Shown one piece after another: positions 45,290 to 59,300 of a stretch of DNA of 64,000 nucleotides. The DNA lies in NCBI GenBank assembly GCA_034440615.1, contig JAOTOM010002915.1:1-64000 (forward strand). The letters are read 5' to 3'. The position numbers and the translations under genes are program-made. Below the pieces are notes generated by a model that did not search any database, was not told the origin of the DNA, and worked only from the letters and a program-made list of their open reading frames with translations. Every line of letters begins with the position of its first letter. Position 1 is the first letter of the stretch. Source of the DNA: Ashinkailepas kermadecensis. Taxonomy: Eukaryota; Arthropoda; Thecostraca; Neolepadidae.

Positions 45290-46660
45290 CTCAAGGATAT
45301 ATTATCTTTGAGACTGGCCCACAGCATTCCTCGTACCCATCGCCAGTTTCCATGGACTCTTTTAGCTCTCAGGTGGCCCCGATCCCCAGGTGCCATTCCC
45401 AAAGCTCAGGGTCATCCCAGTTCACTCACTCCCTGTTGGCTCCCAGGGAGCCCATTCATCCGCCAAGGAGCCCTCTCAAACTCGCATGGGCCATTCCAAG
45501 TCCTCGACAAACCTATGCAGCTTTCAGGGTCATCCTGCAGCTCCGAGACAGGTCTCACAATTTCTAGTAAACATTTCCAGCTCTCGGAACTCTCCCGAGC
45601 TCTCAGGTGACTGTTCATCCTCAGTGTTCCTGCCAAGCCTCAGGACCACCACAGTCCGGTCCGCACTAGTTATCAGGGGACCTCAACAGCCTTTTGGGCT
45701 TGCAAGAACATTCTAGTTCGCAAACTGTCTCTCAGTATTCCTCACGACCATCGCTGGCGTTAGGGACTTTCCTGAGATTGTAGACGGCTCTATTTGTCCT
45801 CGAGCTGCTATGGGCCCTTTCTAGTTATCGACAGGTCTTGTGCTTTCAAGAACATTCTAGCTCCGAGGCTGGTCCTCGGTATTCCTCACATCAATCGTTA
45901 GCCAACAGGGAATTTGTTAATCTCTCAAGGGACCTTGCTCATCCATTAGGGAAGAATCCAAGTCTAGTGATCTCTTACTCTCACAAGATCCTCGTCATTC
46001 TGCATGACCCTCGCCTGCTTTTAGGGGCCCATCACAACCCTCAATAGTCTTATCTAGCTCTAATATCGGGGGCGTTTCAGAACTGAGATGGGCCCTCACT
46101 AGTCTTCAGCTCTTAAGGTTCCTGTTCATCCCTCATGGGAACTTTCAAACCCAAAGAGCATCCCAGCCTTCCCTGGTCCTCAGGCTGCTGTATATTCTTC
46201 AGCTGTTATGGGCCCCAGGCCCATTCAAGCTAAGACTGCTCTTTTCAGTTAGCATGGGCACTCCAGCTATCGGGCGGACCCTCTCTTGTCTTTACGGCTC
46301 TTGCCAGCCTTCAGGGTGGGTCTCCATGTTTTAAGGGTGCTTTCAACACAGGCTGTCAGATGCGCTAACACTTTTCCCTGGTTATATTTCTACCCCTCAG
46401 GACGGTCCCCTGGAGGGCCCAACGAACTCGCCAGGAACCCTCAGCTTCAACCCGGTTCGTCTCCGTAGCTCGGGGTCCTCTTTATCGGGCTGAGACCCGC
46501 TGTCAGCTCTGAGCCCCTCTCCATCAGCGTGAGCCAAAGTCAACCCAGTGGCTCTGGGCGTCCGACTCAGCGGCTCTGGACGTCCGGTCCAGGGCCCCAT
46601 CCGTCGGCTCGGAGACCCTCTTCCACGTCTCATCACGACTTTCACGGCTCTATTGATGCC
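45290..46660. repeat. Decayed short-period array of CAGCTCTCAGGGTCATCC-like words
   Basis: Words such as AGCTCTCAGGTGG, AAGCTCAGGGTCATCCC, AGCTTTCAGGGTCATCCTG, AGCTCTCAGGTGACTGTTC and GCAAGAACATTCTAG recur at irregular spacings of about 30 bp or multiples. Frames of 74-171 aa overlap on both strands and look like by-products. Confidence 0.5.
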
Positions 46661-46664
46661 AACA

Positions 46665-47629
46665 GCTTCTGCACACATGTATTGTTGGTTCCAGTTACAC
46701 AATATAGCCACAGGCCCGGACCTCACCGGACAGCCGGAGACGTCTGTGGGTACAAAAATAACACCTCCGTCATGGACTGTTCACGAACGGAGAAACGACG
46801 CGCGGTGCGCCAGCGTCAGCAAACGCAAACGGCGGCAAAGACAGGGTAACAATAAATAACTGATGGTACAAATGAGTAATAGCAGCCTCCTCCGATAACA
46901 TGGCGTGCAAATTGTCACAAAACCATACCAGGCATGGTGGATATAAAGCGGAGCGACACGAGGGAAGATGAAACCCAGGGGATCGGCTAGGAAGGTGGCT
47001 GATGAGGGGCTCATCTCGACAACCGTGGAGCATTGTCAGCAGCTAGACCGCTCACATGGTGAGCAGGAACACGGGCCTGGAGGGTTATTCCGCTACACGA
47101 CACGCAGGCTACGAACCTTCCTCAATGAAATGCATAGTAATCAGAATGAGACATTTGCTTGCGTCGACACGTGTCACCGGCGGCGCGCTGCGGAGTACAG
47201 AGGAGCACACGCGCGGCGGAACACCCTGGCATGTCACACTGGATGTACCACGAACGCTCCGTGACAGTGGCACAGCCGCGCGGGGCCCAGTTCCGGCCCC
47301 ACCGCCCTGACGGCGGTCGACTGTCGCGTGACAGGCGCGCCGCTCACCTCGACGGCAACACTCACGCTTATCCTCGGCTCAACCGGGCATCGTCGGCGAC
47401 GACGGCCGCGACACAGGCCGCGGCCGACGGTGGCAGAGCCACCCGAGCGCTATATCGTGCCTAGCACACCCCACCTCAGATGGCAAATGTCACCAGAGGT
47501 CAAAGCCGCCCGATCAGAACGAGAGGAATGCCGAGCGGGGATAACACGGGGAGCCGATAGAGGCTCCTTGGCGAGGCGACGCTCGTCGATATGGGTCTAG
47601 CCTACCTTCCATACGGAACAGGCGCCTAT
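46665..47629. other. No recognisable gene
   Basis: Mixed sequence with frames up to about 109 aa on both strands and no domain seen. If the USP6NL-like transcript has a long 3' UTR, part of this could belong to it. I see no convincing minus-strand polyadenylation signal close to the stop codon. Confidence 0.35.
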
Positions 47630-48180
47630 CGCATCACATCCTATCGTAGGACGGAGCCTCACCAGTGGTGCCTATCGTATCGCATCCCATCGTAGGGCGG
47701 GTCCGAGTCGCATCAGTGGTGCCTATCACATTATATCCTATCGTAGGGCAGGTCCGAGTCGCACCAGTGGTGCCTATCACATTACATCCTGTCATAGGGC
47801 GGGTCCGAGTCTCACCAGTGGTGCCTATCGCATTACATCCTGTCATAGGGCGGGTCCGAGTTTCACCAGTGGTGCCTATCGCATTACATCCTGTCATAGG
47901 GCGGGTCCGAGTCTCACCAGTGGTGCCTATCGCATTACATCCTGTCATATGGCGGGTCCGAGTCTCACCAGTGGTGCCTATCGCATTACATCCTGTCATA
48001 GGGCGGGTCCGAGTCTCACCAGTGGTGCCTATCGCATTACATCCTGCCATATGGCGGGTCCGAGTCTCACCAGTGGTGCCTATCGCATTACATCCTGTCA
48101 TATGGCGGGTCCGAGTCTCACCAGTGGTGCCTATCGCATTACATCCTATCGTAGGGCGGGTCCGGACCTAACGAGTGGTG
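47630..48180. repeat. 51-bp minisatellite, about 10 copies
   Basis: AGTGGTGCCTATCGCATTAC then ATCCTGTCATAGGGCGGGTC and CGAGTCTCACC repeats at exactly 51-bp spacing. As 51 is a multiple of three, frames of 155-168 aa stay open on both strands; these are by-products. It lies just 3' of the stop codon of the USP6NL-like gene and may be in its 3' UTR. Confidence 0.96.
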
Positions 48181-48386
48181 CGACCAACGACGGAACATCC
48201 CCCGCCCCACCATGACAACCCCGGCATGACTGACGGCCCACGCGCCCGACACATCCACCGGGTCGAGCGGCACAGTCACAGTGGCCAGGGCGCTTCGCGG
48301 CACCGCCACGGGCCACCGCCACACTTTGTACTTGATCAGACCAGAGTCGTCCGGCGGAGCTGGCTCGACGCGTCGTCGCGCGCGCG

Positions 48387-49906
48387 TCACTTGAGGTCCG
48401 TCTCGGGACTCTCCAGCACGAACGGCACCGGCCGCCGGAAGCCGACCTCGTCCAGCTGGCGCAGCGCGGGCCGCACGGGGCGCGGGATGCGCGACTTGGT
48501 CTGCCGGATCGAGACGCGCGTGGCGCCCGGCTGGCCCGGCTCTGGTGAGCGGATCGTCACCAGCGGCTCGCCCGGTCCGTTGGCGGCCGGCGGTGACGCC
48601 GAGCCGGGCCACGGCGCGGGTGTCTGGCTGATAACGGACACCGGCGACGACACCTGGCTGTTTGGCCACAACTCCGCGCCAGGACATACTTCACTGTTGG
48701 GCCACACCTGGGCTGTCGGCGACCCTTCATAGCTGGGCCACACCTCCGCCGCCGGCGATCCCTGATTGCTGGGCCACACCTCCGCTGTCGGCGATCCCTG
48801 ATTGTTGGGCCACACCTCTGCTGTTGGCAATGCTTTACTGGGCCACACCTCCGCCGCCGGCGATCCCATATTGTTGGGCCACACATCCGCAGCCGGCGAT
48901 CCCTGATTGTTGTGCCACACCTCTGCTGTTGGCAATGCTTTGCTGGGCCACACCTCCGCCGCCGGCGATCCCTGATTGTTGGACCACACCTCTGCTGTTG
49001 GCAATGCTTTGCTGGGCCACACCTCCGCAGCCGGCAACCCCTTATTGTTGGGCCACACATCCGCTGTCGGCATTGCTTTGCTGGGCCACACCTCCGCAGC
49101 CGGCGAGCCCTGATTGTTGGGCCACATTTCCGCCGCTGACGATCCCAGATTGTTGGGCCATACCTCTACTGTTGGCAATGCTTTGCTGGGCCACACCTCT
49201 GCCGCCGGCGATCTTCGACTGTTGGGCCAAACCTCCGCCGCCGCCGACACGTCAGCACTCATCCACACAGAACCGTCCGACGACTTTGGCGACACTCGCA
49301 CGGCAGACGGTGCTAACGCCTCCGGCAGCACGTGTGCACCGGGCGCCGTCGGCGTCGGCGTCGCCGCCGACGCCGGGGACTCCCGGCCGAGCAGCCACAC
49401 GTCACCTACCGGCGAGGCCGGCGACACCTGCGGACCCGGCCACTCCGGACTTCCCAGCGACGATGGCGACATCTGCGCAGCCAGCCACCGCGGACTGCTC
49501 GGCGACGCTGGCGACACCTGGCCGCCCGTCGGCACCAGCGACACCTGGGACGGCACGGACCGCAACGAGAGCCGGCCGGAGCCGCCGTTGGCGGTCGGCG
49601 CCGCCGCCCGACCGCTGCTGGGCGTGTACGGCACGTAGATGCACACCTTGTCGGGCGTGTCGGCGTGCCGCGGCGTGGTCGGCTCGGAGCGCGCGTGCGG
49701 CGCCGACGGCGGCGGCTCGGTCAGACGCGTCAGACTCAGATGCGACGGCCGGCGGCCCGTCGCCGGCGGCGAGCCCGGCAGCGAGCGCAGCGAGCAGCTG
49801 CTCACGTCGGCCGCCGAGGCGGACGTGGCCGCCAGACTGGTGCGCGAGCCGAGCGGCGGCAGCGACGAGAAGTCGTCTATACTAGCGTCATGCGAATTCC
49901 CCGAGG
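48387..49906 (-). CDS. USP6NL: USP6NL-like exon 6: repeat-containing Pro/Ser-rich tail with stop
   Basis: 1520 bp from acceptor CCCGTTTCAG to a TGA at 48389-48387. The exon starts with two bases that complete the codon left by exon 5 (G|CC, Ala), then [20 protein letters not shown]. Features: several SPASP/VSP and W-containing linear repeats, the 11/12-residue tandem repeat at about 48690-49240 (protein direction [20 protein letters not shown]), and an end reading [20 protein letters not shown]. No globular domain seen. A 407-codon plus-strand frame overlaps but looks like an antisense shadow. The terminal-exon assignment rests on the phase match, acceptor and long open frame, not on homology, so I am less sure than for exons 1-5. 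Confidence 0.65.
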
Positions 49907-51615
49907 CTGAAACGGGCCGGTCGGCGGTCAGACACGACGGACGTGAGAGCGTTGGCGGACGCAGCCGCGGCGGCGGTACGGAGGGTGAGGAGTACGGCAG
50001 CTGCAGCTGTGGTACGGAGGGTGAGGGTGATGATGATGATGAATAGGGTTTTTGGGTGCATCGACCAGGGGTACGGAGGGTGAGGAGTACGACAGCTGCG
50101 GCGGTGGTACGGAGGGTGAGGAGTACGGCAGCTGCAGCGGCGGTACGGAGGGTGAGGAGTACGGCAGCTGCGGCTGTGGTACGGAGGGTGAGCCGCACGG
50201 CAGCACGTCGTCTGCGTCACAAGGTGCACGTCGATGGCCGTCAGCTCACTCACCCGCACAGTACCCACAGCTCGGTCGCTGCAGTCCCGCTGGCAACACA
50301 CGCCCACAGTATCTCAACGACGAACGAGCGCCGGTGTTAGCAGCCGACAACTGATGGTCAAACCACACCTGATGCGGCAAGACCAGCCGAGCTCAGCGTG
50401 TCGCCACCGACGACATTCAAACAAAACACACGGAACGGACGCGTCAATCGATGACCTGGGGAGGAAGGCGGGTCAGTCGCCTGAACACGTTCACCAACAC
50501 ATCACAAACAAAACAAAAGAAACATAAAAACGCGTCACGAAACGCAAGCTCACACACATGCAGCAACCTTCCATGCCGAACGGGAGCATGCAGGAGATGG
50601 GGACATCTAGACGCTCGTTGGAACCACCAGCCGGGGTAGAAATCAGCAGGCAATCCCGAGCTATCGGCGGAGGGATAACGGTCAGCGGACGAGGGTCAGC
50701 GGACGGGGTACTGCAGTGCCGGCCAACACACAGCGAGGACGAGGGTCAGCGGACGGGGGACAGTGGTGCCGGCCAACACACAGCGAGGACGAGGGTCAGC
50801 GGACGGGGTACTGCGGTGCCGGCCAACACACAGCGAGGACGAGGGTCAGCGGACGGGGGACAGCGATGCCAGCCAACACAGTGACACCGTGAGGACGAGG
50901 GTCAGCGGACGGGGTACCGCAGCACCGGACAACACACAGCGAGGACGAGGGTCAGCGGACAGGGGACCGCGGTGCCGGCCAACACAGTGACACAGCGAGG
51001 ACGAGGGTCAGCGGACAGGGGACCACGGTACCGGCCAACACAGTGACACAGCGAGGACGAGGGTCAGCGGACAGGGGACCACGGTACCGGCCAACACACG
51101 ACGGCGACGGCGGAGAGGTGAGGTGAGGTGAGGTGACGTCACACCACAGCAGCCCCCTGGTGACGCGTCACGTCGGCGGGTGCGGACATCACGACACGCC
51201 ACGACAGCCGGCACTGGGCCGGCGGTACCCGTACGGGCGGCCGCGTCGTCGGCAGGTGGATGCCGTTGCGGCCTGCCAGCGCCGACTGATAGTGGTAGCA
51301 GGCCAGAGTGGTCGGGTCACTGTAGCGGAACAGAGACGGTGCTGCCGCCTGGTGGTACCACGAGCCGCGCCGCACTGCAACATGCGGGCACTTCAGCCGG
51401 CGCCGTGGTCAGCGGTGGTGGGGATGGTGCTGCCGCCGCTACTGCTTCTGCTTCTGCTGCTGGTAGTGGTAGTAGTGATTGATATTAAAAAGTCGTAGGA
51501 TGCAATTTATTCATAGGACGTAATAGGAGATATGGCTTCCTGCATCTCCATCTCTATCCCTCTCCCTCCCCCTCTCTCTACCTCTATCTCTGATATCTCT
51601 CTTATATCTCTTATA

Positions 51616-51692
<77 letters not shown>

Positions 51693-53229
51693 TTCTCTCG
51701 CTCTCTCTTTATATCTCTCTCCTTTAGGGAGCAGCCAGCTACTAGGGCAATAGACGCAGACAGGAGCGTCACCTAGTTTTGAACAAAGGTCTAGCAGGGA
51801 AAGAATTGGGGCACTTCGAACCTTAAATTGAACCCGCTAAGATTAGCCTTAGTGGAATAACATTGCGATTTCAGCGGATCCGAATCAAACCTTGTATATC
51901 TTAAGTACAGCATTTTATAGGAAGAACGAGTATCTTCCGCTAATGCTTTTCGAAGCAGTGCATTGTTATTACCCCATATTTATTCACATGCTACTATCAC
52001 TTCAAAATGCTTGGTGAAAGGGAATCCATGGAGTCTGTTTGGCGGAAGTCGTGGCCGGTATTTGGCGGGAGTGGTGATGATGAGTGTTTGGCAGATTTGT
52101 GGCGAGTGCTTAATGACAGCGGCGAAAAGCTCACTAACTGCCACCTGTCGTCTCCGACGGAGATCAGACACGGCATAACATGCAGCTCGGAAGGCTGTCT
52201 CGAGCACTGCAGCGCCAGCCGGCACCAAGAGTCGGCGCCAAGAGAGCGAGACAGTGCGACGCCAGCCGACCCACCTTCGCCGGCCGACATCTGCGCCTCC
52301 TGCTGCCGCCGCACGATGTCCGTGATGATCTTCTCCTCGGAGGCGGCCATCTGGCGGCGGCGGCCCGTCTGCGCGTGCGCCGGCGGCGGCTCGCGCTGCA
52401 GGCCGAACGGCCGCTGCGGCAGCTCGTGGTCGGGCGGCGGCGCCGGCTGGTCCAGCCGGCCGCGGCGCAGCTCCTCGCCGCACCGCTCCAGCTCCTGCAT
52501 GGCGGTGTCGTCGTCCTGGCGGAAGTCGCGCTCCAGCCGCACCTGCCCACAAGGAGGACCGGTCACAGCGCCGGCGGCGTCCGGCTGCCGCCGCCTGGCA
52601 CAGGAACCGGCCCGTGTGGCGTCACAGCCGGCTTTCTACGCAACACATTGCATGTGCTCTTCTGACTGGCTGCTATGGTTATGCAGAACTTGTGTATTTA
52701 TCACAGACTATGCTAATCTAGTTACAAGCGAATGTGAACGCAGCTGGCCCGAGCATGCTTTAATCACATGCAATGGGTGAGCTTGACAATATGAGCGACA
52801 TAACCTCGCATAACCCGAGCCGACCGTCACGTTCCTCATTTCCTTAAAGGACTGGGAATGTCCCTTCAAACTGGAGTAGTCCCTTTAAAGCGACTGCCCT
52901 AGTTGCACAGTCGAATTTGAGCTGAATAAGTGGAACTATGGAGGAAGGTGAGCTCCTTCGGACGGCAAGTTCATCTTTTGCCAACTGGGTTCCATTGCCT
53001 CGCAATTTGCTTACTCCCAGCTACCCCGGCTGGCAGCCAGATACTTGTCGGGTTACCTCAGTTCAGCTTCCCATTACTAATATCGTTCCCCAGATTCGTT
53101 AGTGTCAGCCCATCATCTTGCGAATTGTTTCCACTACAACATCAACACGTGTACATCGTGGTGGTTAGTATCGTTCAGTAGCGGTGTTGTCCTGGAACAA
53201 AGTGAGACCTTCGGTTGGCCTGTGAGGTA

Positions 53230-53307
<78 letters not shown>

Positions 53308-56300
53308 GGTATGTATGTATGTGTAAGGAAGCTTACATTTTTTTCGGCATGAATTTTAAATATTTTAATACCCGACCAGGCCGCAAGACGCCCGGCCAGA
53401 TCCCGGCCACCTTCTCCCTCCCCTCTCATATTGCCTTGAAACACCGCCGAACCGACCATCAGTACGTGTCGCGTTCAAAGGCGGCATGAGCAAGACAGCT
53501 AAAGGCGAACCAGGGTAATCGCCTGGTACCCTCCTTCCCTCCTCGTCCAGCTGGCCACCAGAGGTGCGAAAACAAGCCGATCCAGATCAACAGAAGGGTC
53601 GGTGGCCCAGGTCTGGAACACCGTCAGCTGAGCGGAAAATTTCCAGTCTCGGCAGACCGTCCTGACGGCCCCAGGCGATTTTACAACATACCGGGCCTAA
53701 GGGGAAGAAAACAAAACACTCCCACCAATCAAGAAGAAGAACACAGTCCGGAGCCCTGGGAATGGCCAAAAGAGTGGAAGAGGCGGGGCAACAGCTCATC
53801 GAAGAAAAACTGGAAGGCAGAGAGAAAACGCGCCCACTCTCTGGGACGTTCTCTCTCGATCTCGCTCTCGCTCAGAGACACTTTCACTCGGGCAGTCTCT
53901 CACTCACGGACGGAGCTCAGGCAGCGTCGAGACGACCGAAGAGGCCAGCCGAGCAGCAAACATGTGAGTGCCATCGGTCTGCCATGCCTTCTTCCTTCTT
54001 CCAAACCGGCCTATTTTCTATCACAGCTACTTTCCCCTCAACCTAATTCATTGTTGAAAGGAGCGACCCGTATTAAGGGGGGGGGGAGGCAATTAAGACT
54101 AAATTGGATGTGATGTGTGAGGTATGTGCGACACGGCCGGTGGCGCCGACGTCGCACGCCTAGTATGGAAGGGCAGGGTATGTAGGAATGTATGGGAGAT
54201 GGCGAGTAGTGTGTGTGTAAGCAGTGCGTGGGCGCAATGTGATGCGGAGTATATAAATGTAAATATATTAGATCATGTATAGAAATTATGTGATGGCCTT
54301 AGCAGAGACACGGAGCAGTTGACCAGCCATTGACGGGCAGGATTAGCGGTGAAAGGGAATACTTGGGATAAAGAAAGGGGGCATAGCTTGAAATAACGAT
54401 CAGGGGTACTGTGCACACATCGGATCCTCACATCCTCTCGTGACACTGGGCTGGGTGGGTCGTGGAAATGACCATCGCTGAGCCTGATACGCCGTATGTT
54501 GAAAACTGTACGCGCAACATCCGCCTAGCAAGACCACCGGGCCAGAATGGATGGTGAAAATGATTATCGTTCGGTCTGACAGTATGCACGTTGAAAACTG
54601 TGCTAACAATATCCATGTTTTCCCCTTCCTCGTCCAAAGCGTTCGACCCTCACATTAACCGGAGCTAAAGAAGTAATATTATAGCCTAACTACCCGCCGT
54701 GGTGCAAACTAAAGTTACAAAATCCGAAGACTCTAGGGGCGCCATCCAGCTGTGCTTTCAGAGGCGTAGCCTTCGTGATGAACCAGATAGCATTGAGGTC
54801 GGATGCCGATGGCCGAGTCAGTGACCCTCCGTGGGGACTAACGGCAATGGATGACGTAAGAAATACGACCCTCCCGAAGCAACGCGGGCGTAGAAGATAC
54901 CTCGGCTATCAGGTGGACGGAGGGGAGGATATTTACGTCTAGAGCAGAAATAGCGGCCGTGCCGCGGGCGCTGAGGGGTGCGCGCCGCGCTTTTCGCTTT
55001 GACCGGGTGACCAACAGCCGACAAGTAGGTGTAGATAGTACCGTGTGTACTTTCCGACACGAGGGTTTCACACATGTTTATATATGTGCCTGATATTAAT
55101 TTGCCATAGAAGTAAATCTACATATAAGCGAGGCAGTCGACCTGCGAGCCGTCCTCCTATGGACTGAACGTTCCTGGGAGCGCCAGTAGCTATAATACTA
55201 CCGGGGCACAGATTACTGTATTGCAGCGTCCTACCGGTGGAGATGAGGGAGGGCGCCGATGATGGCGGATGACAAGTGCCATTCAGCGCCAGAAAATATA
55301 CTACCAGAACAGACCATCCAGCGCCGGTAACTACTATACTAACAGACCAGACTATCGAGCGCCAGTACTATAATACTACCAGATCAGACTATTCAGCGCC
55401 AGTAACTATAATACTACCAGGGCAGACTATCAGCGCCAGTAACTATACTACTACCAGAGCAGACTATCAGCGCCAGTAACCATAATACTACCAGAGCAGA
55501 CTATCAGCACCAGTAACTATAATACTACCAGGGCAGACTATCAGCGCCAGTAACCATAATACTACCAGAGCAGACTGTTCAGCGCCGGTAGCTATACTAC
55601 TAGAGCAGACTATCAGCGCCAGTAACCATAATAATACCAGAGCAGACTGTTCAGCGCCGGTAGCTATACTACTAGAGCAGACTATCAGCGCCAGTAACCA
55701 TAATACTACCAAGCTAGACTTCAGCGATACTCTAGAGCAGACTATCAGCGCCAGTAACCATAATACTACCAGAGCAGACTGTTCAGCGCCGGTAGCTATA
55801 CGACTAGAGCAGACTTCTCAGCGCCAGTAACCCGTCGAAACACCACCATGGCATCACATCGCAAACCTCGTTCGACCGGTCAACGCCTCTTGGGCCTTCA
55901 GCCACACACCCCACGGATCCCACGTATACCCTGTAGACGAGGTCTGGACGTTGCCCCAGGAGGTGCCGTGGCGGTAGGCACGTGCCACGGCAGGAACACG
56001 TGCCACAGGGCAGGCACATGTTGCCGTATGGACAGGTGGCCAGGAGTGGGCACACACCGTGGTATTGCTAAGTGGCATGGTAAGGACAAATGCAGGTAAC
56101 AACATGGCGGGGGAAGAAAGGCAGGAGACAGGTGCCGCGTACGAGCAGATGCAGCCGGATGGAAAGGCCGATACGAGAACGCGCTGGGCAGTTGTCACCG
56201 GAAGGAGGCGGGCGCAATATGATCATAGTTGTCGACCCGCCCTGAGGCTCAAATAACCAACTAACTGACGGGAAGGAGACGCAGCACGGCTGCAGTGCCA

Positions 56301-59300
56301 ACCTGCAGGAAGTCGAGAATGTCCTCCATCGGCAGGTGTTGCAGAGACTTCCGGTGCAACTTGAGGATCATATAGGCGCCGGTGATCAGGATCTTCTCGC
56401 CGTCCAGCAGAAAGGCGTCCCATAGCCGCAGCGCTAGGGTGAACGGAACCTGACGACACACAGCACCCGTGGTGTTACCGCCGTGACCAGCTGGTAACCA
56501 TAGCAACCCGCCGAGTGCGCCATGGCGACCGACCATAGGATCCCGCAGCCATATCTGCACGCATAGGTGACAAGTGAACGCACAAGTCGTCTTGCGGCCA
56601 GTCCGCAGAATGCTGTGCAATCACGAAGGGTTGTCTTCAGAAAGAGAGGAGACTAAATGAAAAACAAGATAGCATTACACCATGAATATTTCGTCAAGCA
56701 AGTTCCATTACACAATATACATGCGTACACTTTATGACGATGCTTGTTGTGTCTACCTAAGTTGTAATTGCATCATCATCGTCAATTACTTGGTTCCACT
56801 CTGCCTTACCAAGCTCAACTTCAAAAATAGCTCATTCGGATCTAGAAATTGCATAACAGTAGGACGAATTATTACACTACTGTATTCAACTGCGTAGGCG
56901 AGATGCATGCCACTCACTCGATCTAGAAAGCACTGGAAGAACCACTTGAGCGTGTAGATACATGTGTCTATGCCATGACGGTCCAGATGCTTCTTCAGCT
57001 TTGGCAGGTACTTCTTCAGAATTTTATCATGTTGTGCCTGTAGCCTCAGTAGCTTAGGAAAGCCCTGGATGAAAAGACCTGCAACGGTGTCAGCGAGCGT
57101 CACGTAACCAGGTTACAACCAGGTCCGTACAACCCGATGAACCGGCTGTTAACGACAGCGGTACGTACTGGTAGTGCAGGTACGGACGACCCATAGCCGG
57201 TGTGACAACAGGATTGGCCGCTGGGGATGTCACTAGGGACACCGGTGTGTACGCGGGGCTGGCGTTATGTATCAGGCGTGACAGCAGAGGGATGTCACTA
57301 GGGACACCGGTGTGTACGGCGGTGCTGACGTTATGTATCAGGCGTGACAGCAGGATTGGCCGCTAGGGATGTCACTAGGGACACCGGTGTGTACGGCGGT
57401 GCGGGCGTTATGTATCAGGCGTGACAGCAGAGGGATGTCACTAGGGACACCGGTGTGTACGGCGGTGCGGGCGTTATGTATCAGGCGTGACAGCAGAGGG
57501 ATGTCACTAGGGACACCGGTGTGTACGGCGGTGCTGGCGTTATGTATCAGGCGTGACAGAAGGATTGGCCGCTAGGGATGTCACTAGGGACACCGGTGTG
57601 TACGGCGGTGCTGACGTTATGTATCAGGCGTGACAGCAGAGGGATGTCACTAGGGACACCGGTGTGTACGGCGGTGCTGACGTTATGTCCGACGTGACAG
57701 CAGGATTAGCCGCTAAGGATGTCACTAGGGACACCGGTGTGTATGGCGGTGCTGGCGTTGTGTATCAGGCGTGACAGCAGAGGGATGTCACTAGGGCCAC
57801 CGGTGTGTATGGCGGTGCTGGCATTATGTATCAGGCGTGACGGCAGAGGGATGTCACTAGGGACACCGGTGTGTACGGCGGTGCTGACGTTATGTATCAG
57901 GCGTGACGGCAGAGGGATGTCACTAGGGACACCGGTGTGTACGGCGGTGCTGACGTTATGTATCAGGCGTGACAGCAGAGGGACGTCACTAGGGACACCG
58001 GTGTGTACGGCGGTGCTGACGTTATGTATCAGGCGTGACAGCAGAGGGACGTCACTAGGGACACCGGTGTGTACGGCGGTGCTGACGTTATGTATCAGGC
58101 GTGACAGAAGGATTGGACCCTAGGGATGTCACTTGGGACACCGGTGTGTACGGCGGTGCTGGCGTTATGTATCAGGCGTGACAGCAGAGGGATGTCACTA
58201 GGGACACCGGTGTGTACGGCGGTGGTGACGTTATGTATCAGGCGTGACAGCAGAGGGATGTCACTAGGGACACCGGTGTGTACGGCGGTGCTGACGTTAT
58301 GTATCAGGCGTGACAGCAGAGGGACGTCACTAGGGACACCGGTGTGTACGGCGGTGCTGGCGTTATGTATCAGGCGTGACAACAGGATTGGCCGCTAGGG
58401 ATGTCACTAGGGACACCGGTGTGTACGGCGGTGCTGACGTTATGTATCAGGCGTGACAGCAGAGGGATGTCACTAGGGACACCGGTGTGTACGGCGGTGC
58501 TGACGTTATGTATCAGGCGTGACAGCAGGATTAGCCGCTAAGGATGTCACTAGGGCCACCGGTGTGTACGGCGGTGCTGGCGTTGTGTATCAGGCGTGAC
58601 AGCAGAGGGATGTCACTAGGGCCACCGGTGTGTATGGCGGTGCTGGCGTTATGTATCAGGCGTGACGGCAGAGGGATGTCACTAGGGACACCGGTGTGTA
58701 CGGCGGTGCTGACGTTCTGTATCAGGCGTGACGGCAGAGGGATGTCACTAGGGACACCGGTGTGTACGGAGGTGCTGACGTTATGTATCAGGCGTGACGG
58801 CAGAGGGATGTCACTAGGGACACCGGTGTGTACGGCGGTGCTGACGTTATGTATCAGGCGTGACAGCAGAGGGACGTCACTAGGGACACCGGTGTGTACG
58901 GCGGTGCTGACGTTATGTATCAGGCGTGACAGCAGAGGGACGTCACTAGGGACACCGGTGTGTACGGCGGTGCTGACGTTATGTATCAGGCGTGACAGAA
59001 GGATTGGCCCCTAGGGATGTCACTTGGGACACCGGTGTGTACGGCGGTGCTGGCGTTATGTATCAGGCGTGACAGCAGAGGGATGTCACTAGGGACACCG
59101 GTGTGTACGGCGGTGGTGACGTTATGTATCAGGCGTGACAACAGGATTGGCCGCTAGGGATGTCACTAGGGACACCGGTGTGTACAGCGGTGCTGGCGTT
59201 ATGTATCAGGCGTGACAGCAGAGGGATGTCACTAGGGACACCGGTGTGTACGGCGGTGGTGACGTTATGTATCAGGCGTGACAACAGGATTGGCCGCTAG

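Larger units (their letters stand above)
50199..52274 (-). other. Intron 5 of the USP6NL-like gene
   Basis: Holds the 50-bp minisatellite (50680-51100), GAGGT repeats at 51115-51135, and a pyrimidine-rich/(TA)n stretch (51540-51725). Frames of 78-121 aa around 51133-51498 overlap on both strands and show no domain. Confidence 0.7.
52543..56302 (-). other. Intron 4 of the USP6NL-like gene
   Basis: 3.8 kb with a (TA)n/(TATG)n microsatellite (53232-53325), a G run (54077-54087) and the 37-bp minisatellite (55277-55840). No other exon recognised. A 94-aa plus frame at 53762-54046 is unremarkable. Confidence 0.7.

Noticed and set aside
47634..48171. 155-168-codon frames on both strands in the 51-bp array
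   Set aside because: Pure repeat by-products (17-residue repeats in both directions).
48662..49885. 407-codon plus-strand frame opposite exon 6
   Set aside because: It is antisense to the in-phase RN-tre-like terminal exon and is explained by the 33/36-bp coding repeat and high GC. No homologous domain is visible.
57369..59014. Frames encoding 22-residue repeats ([20 protein letters not shown])
   Set aside because: They lie inside an intron of the minus-strand gene and follow from 66-bp units.
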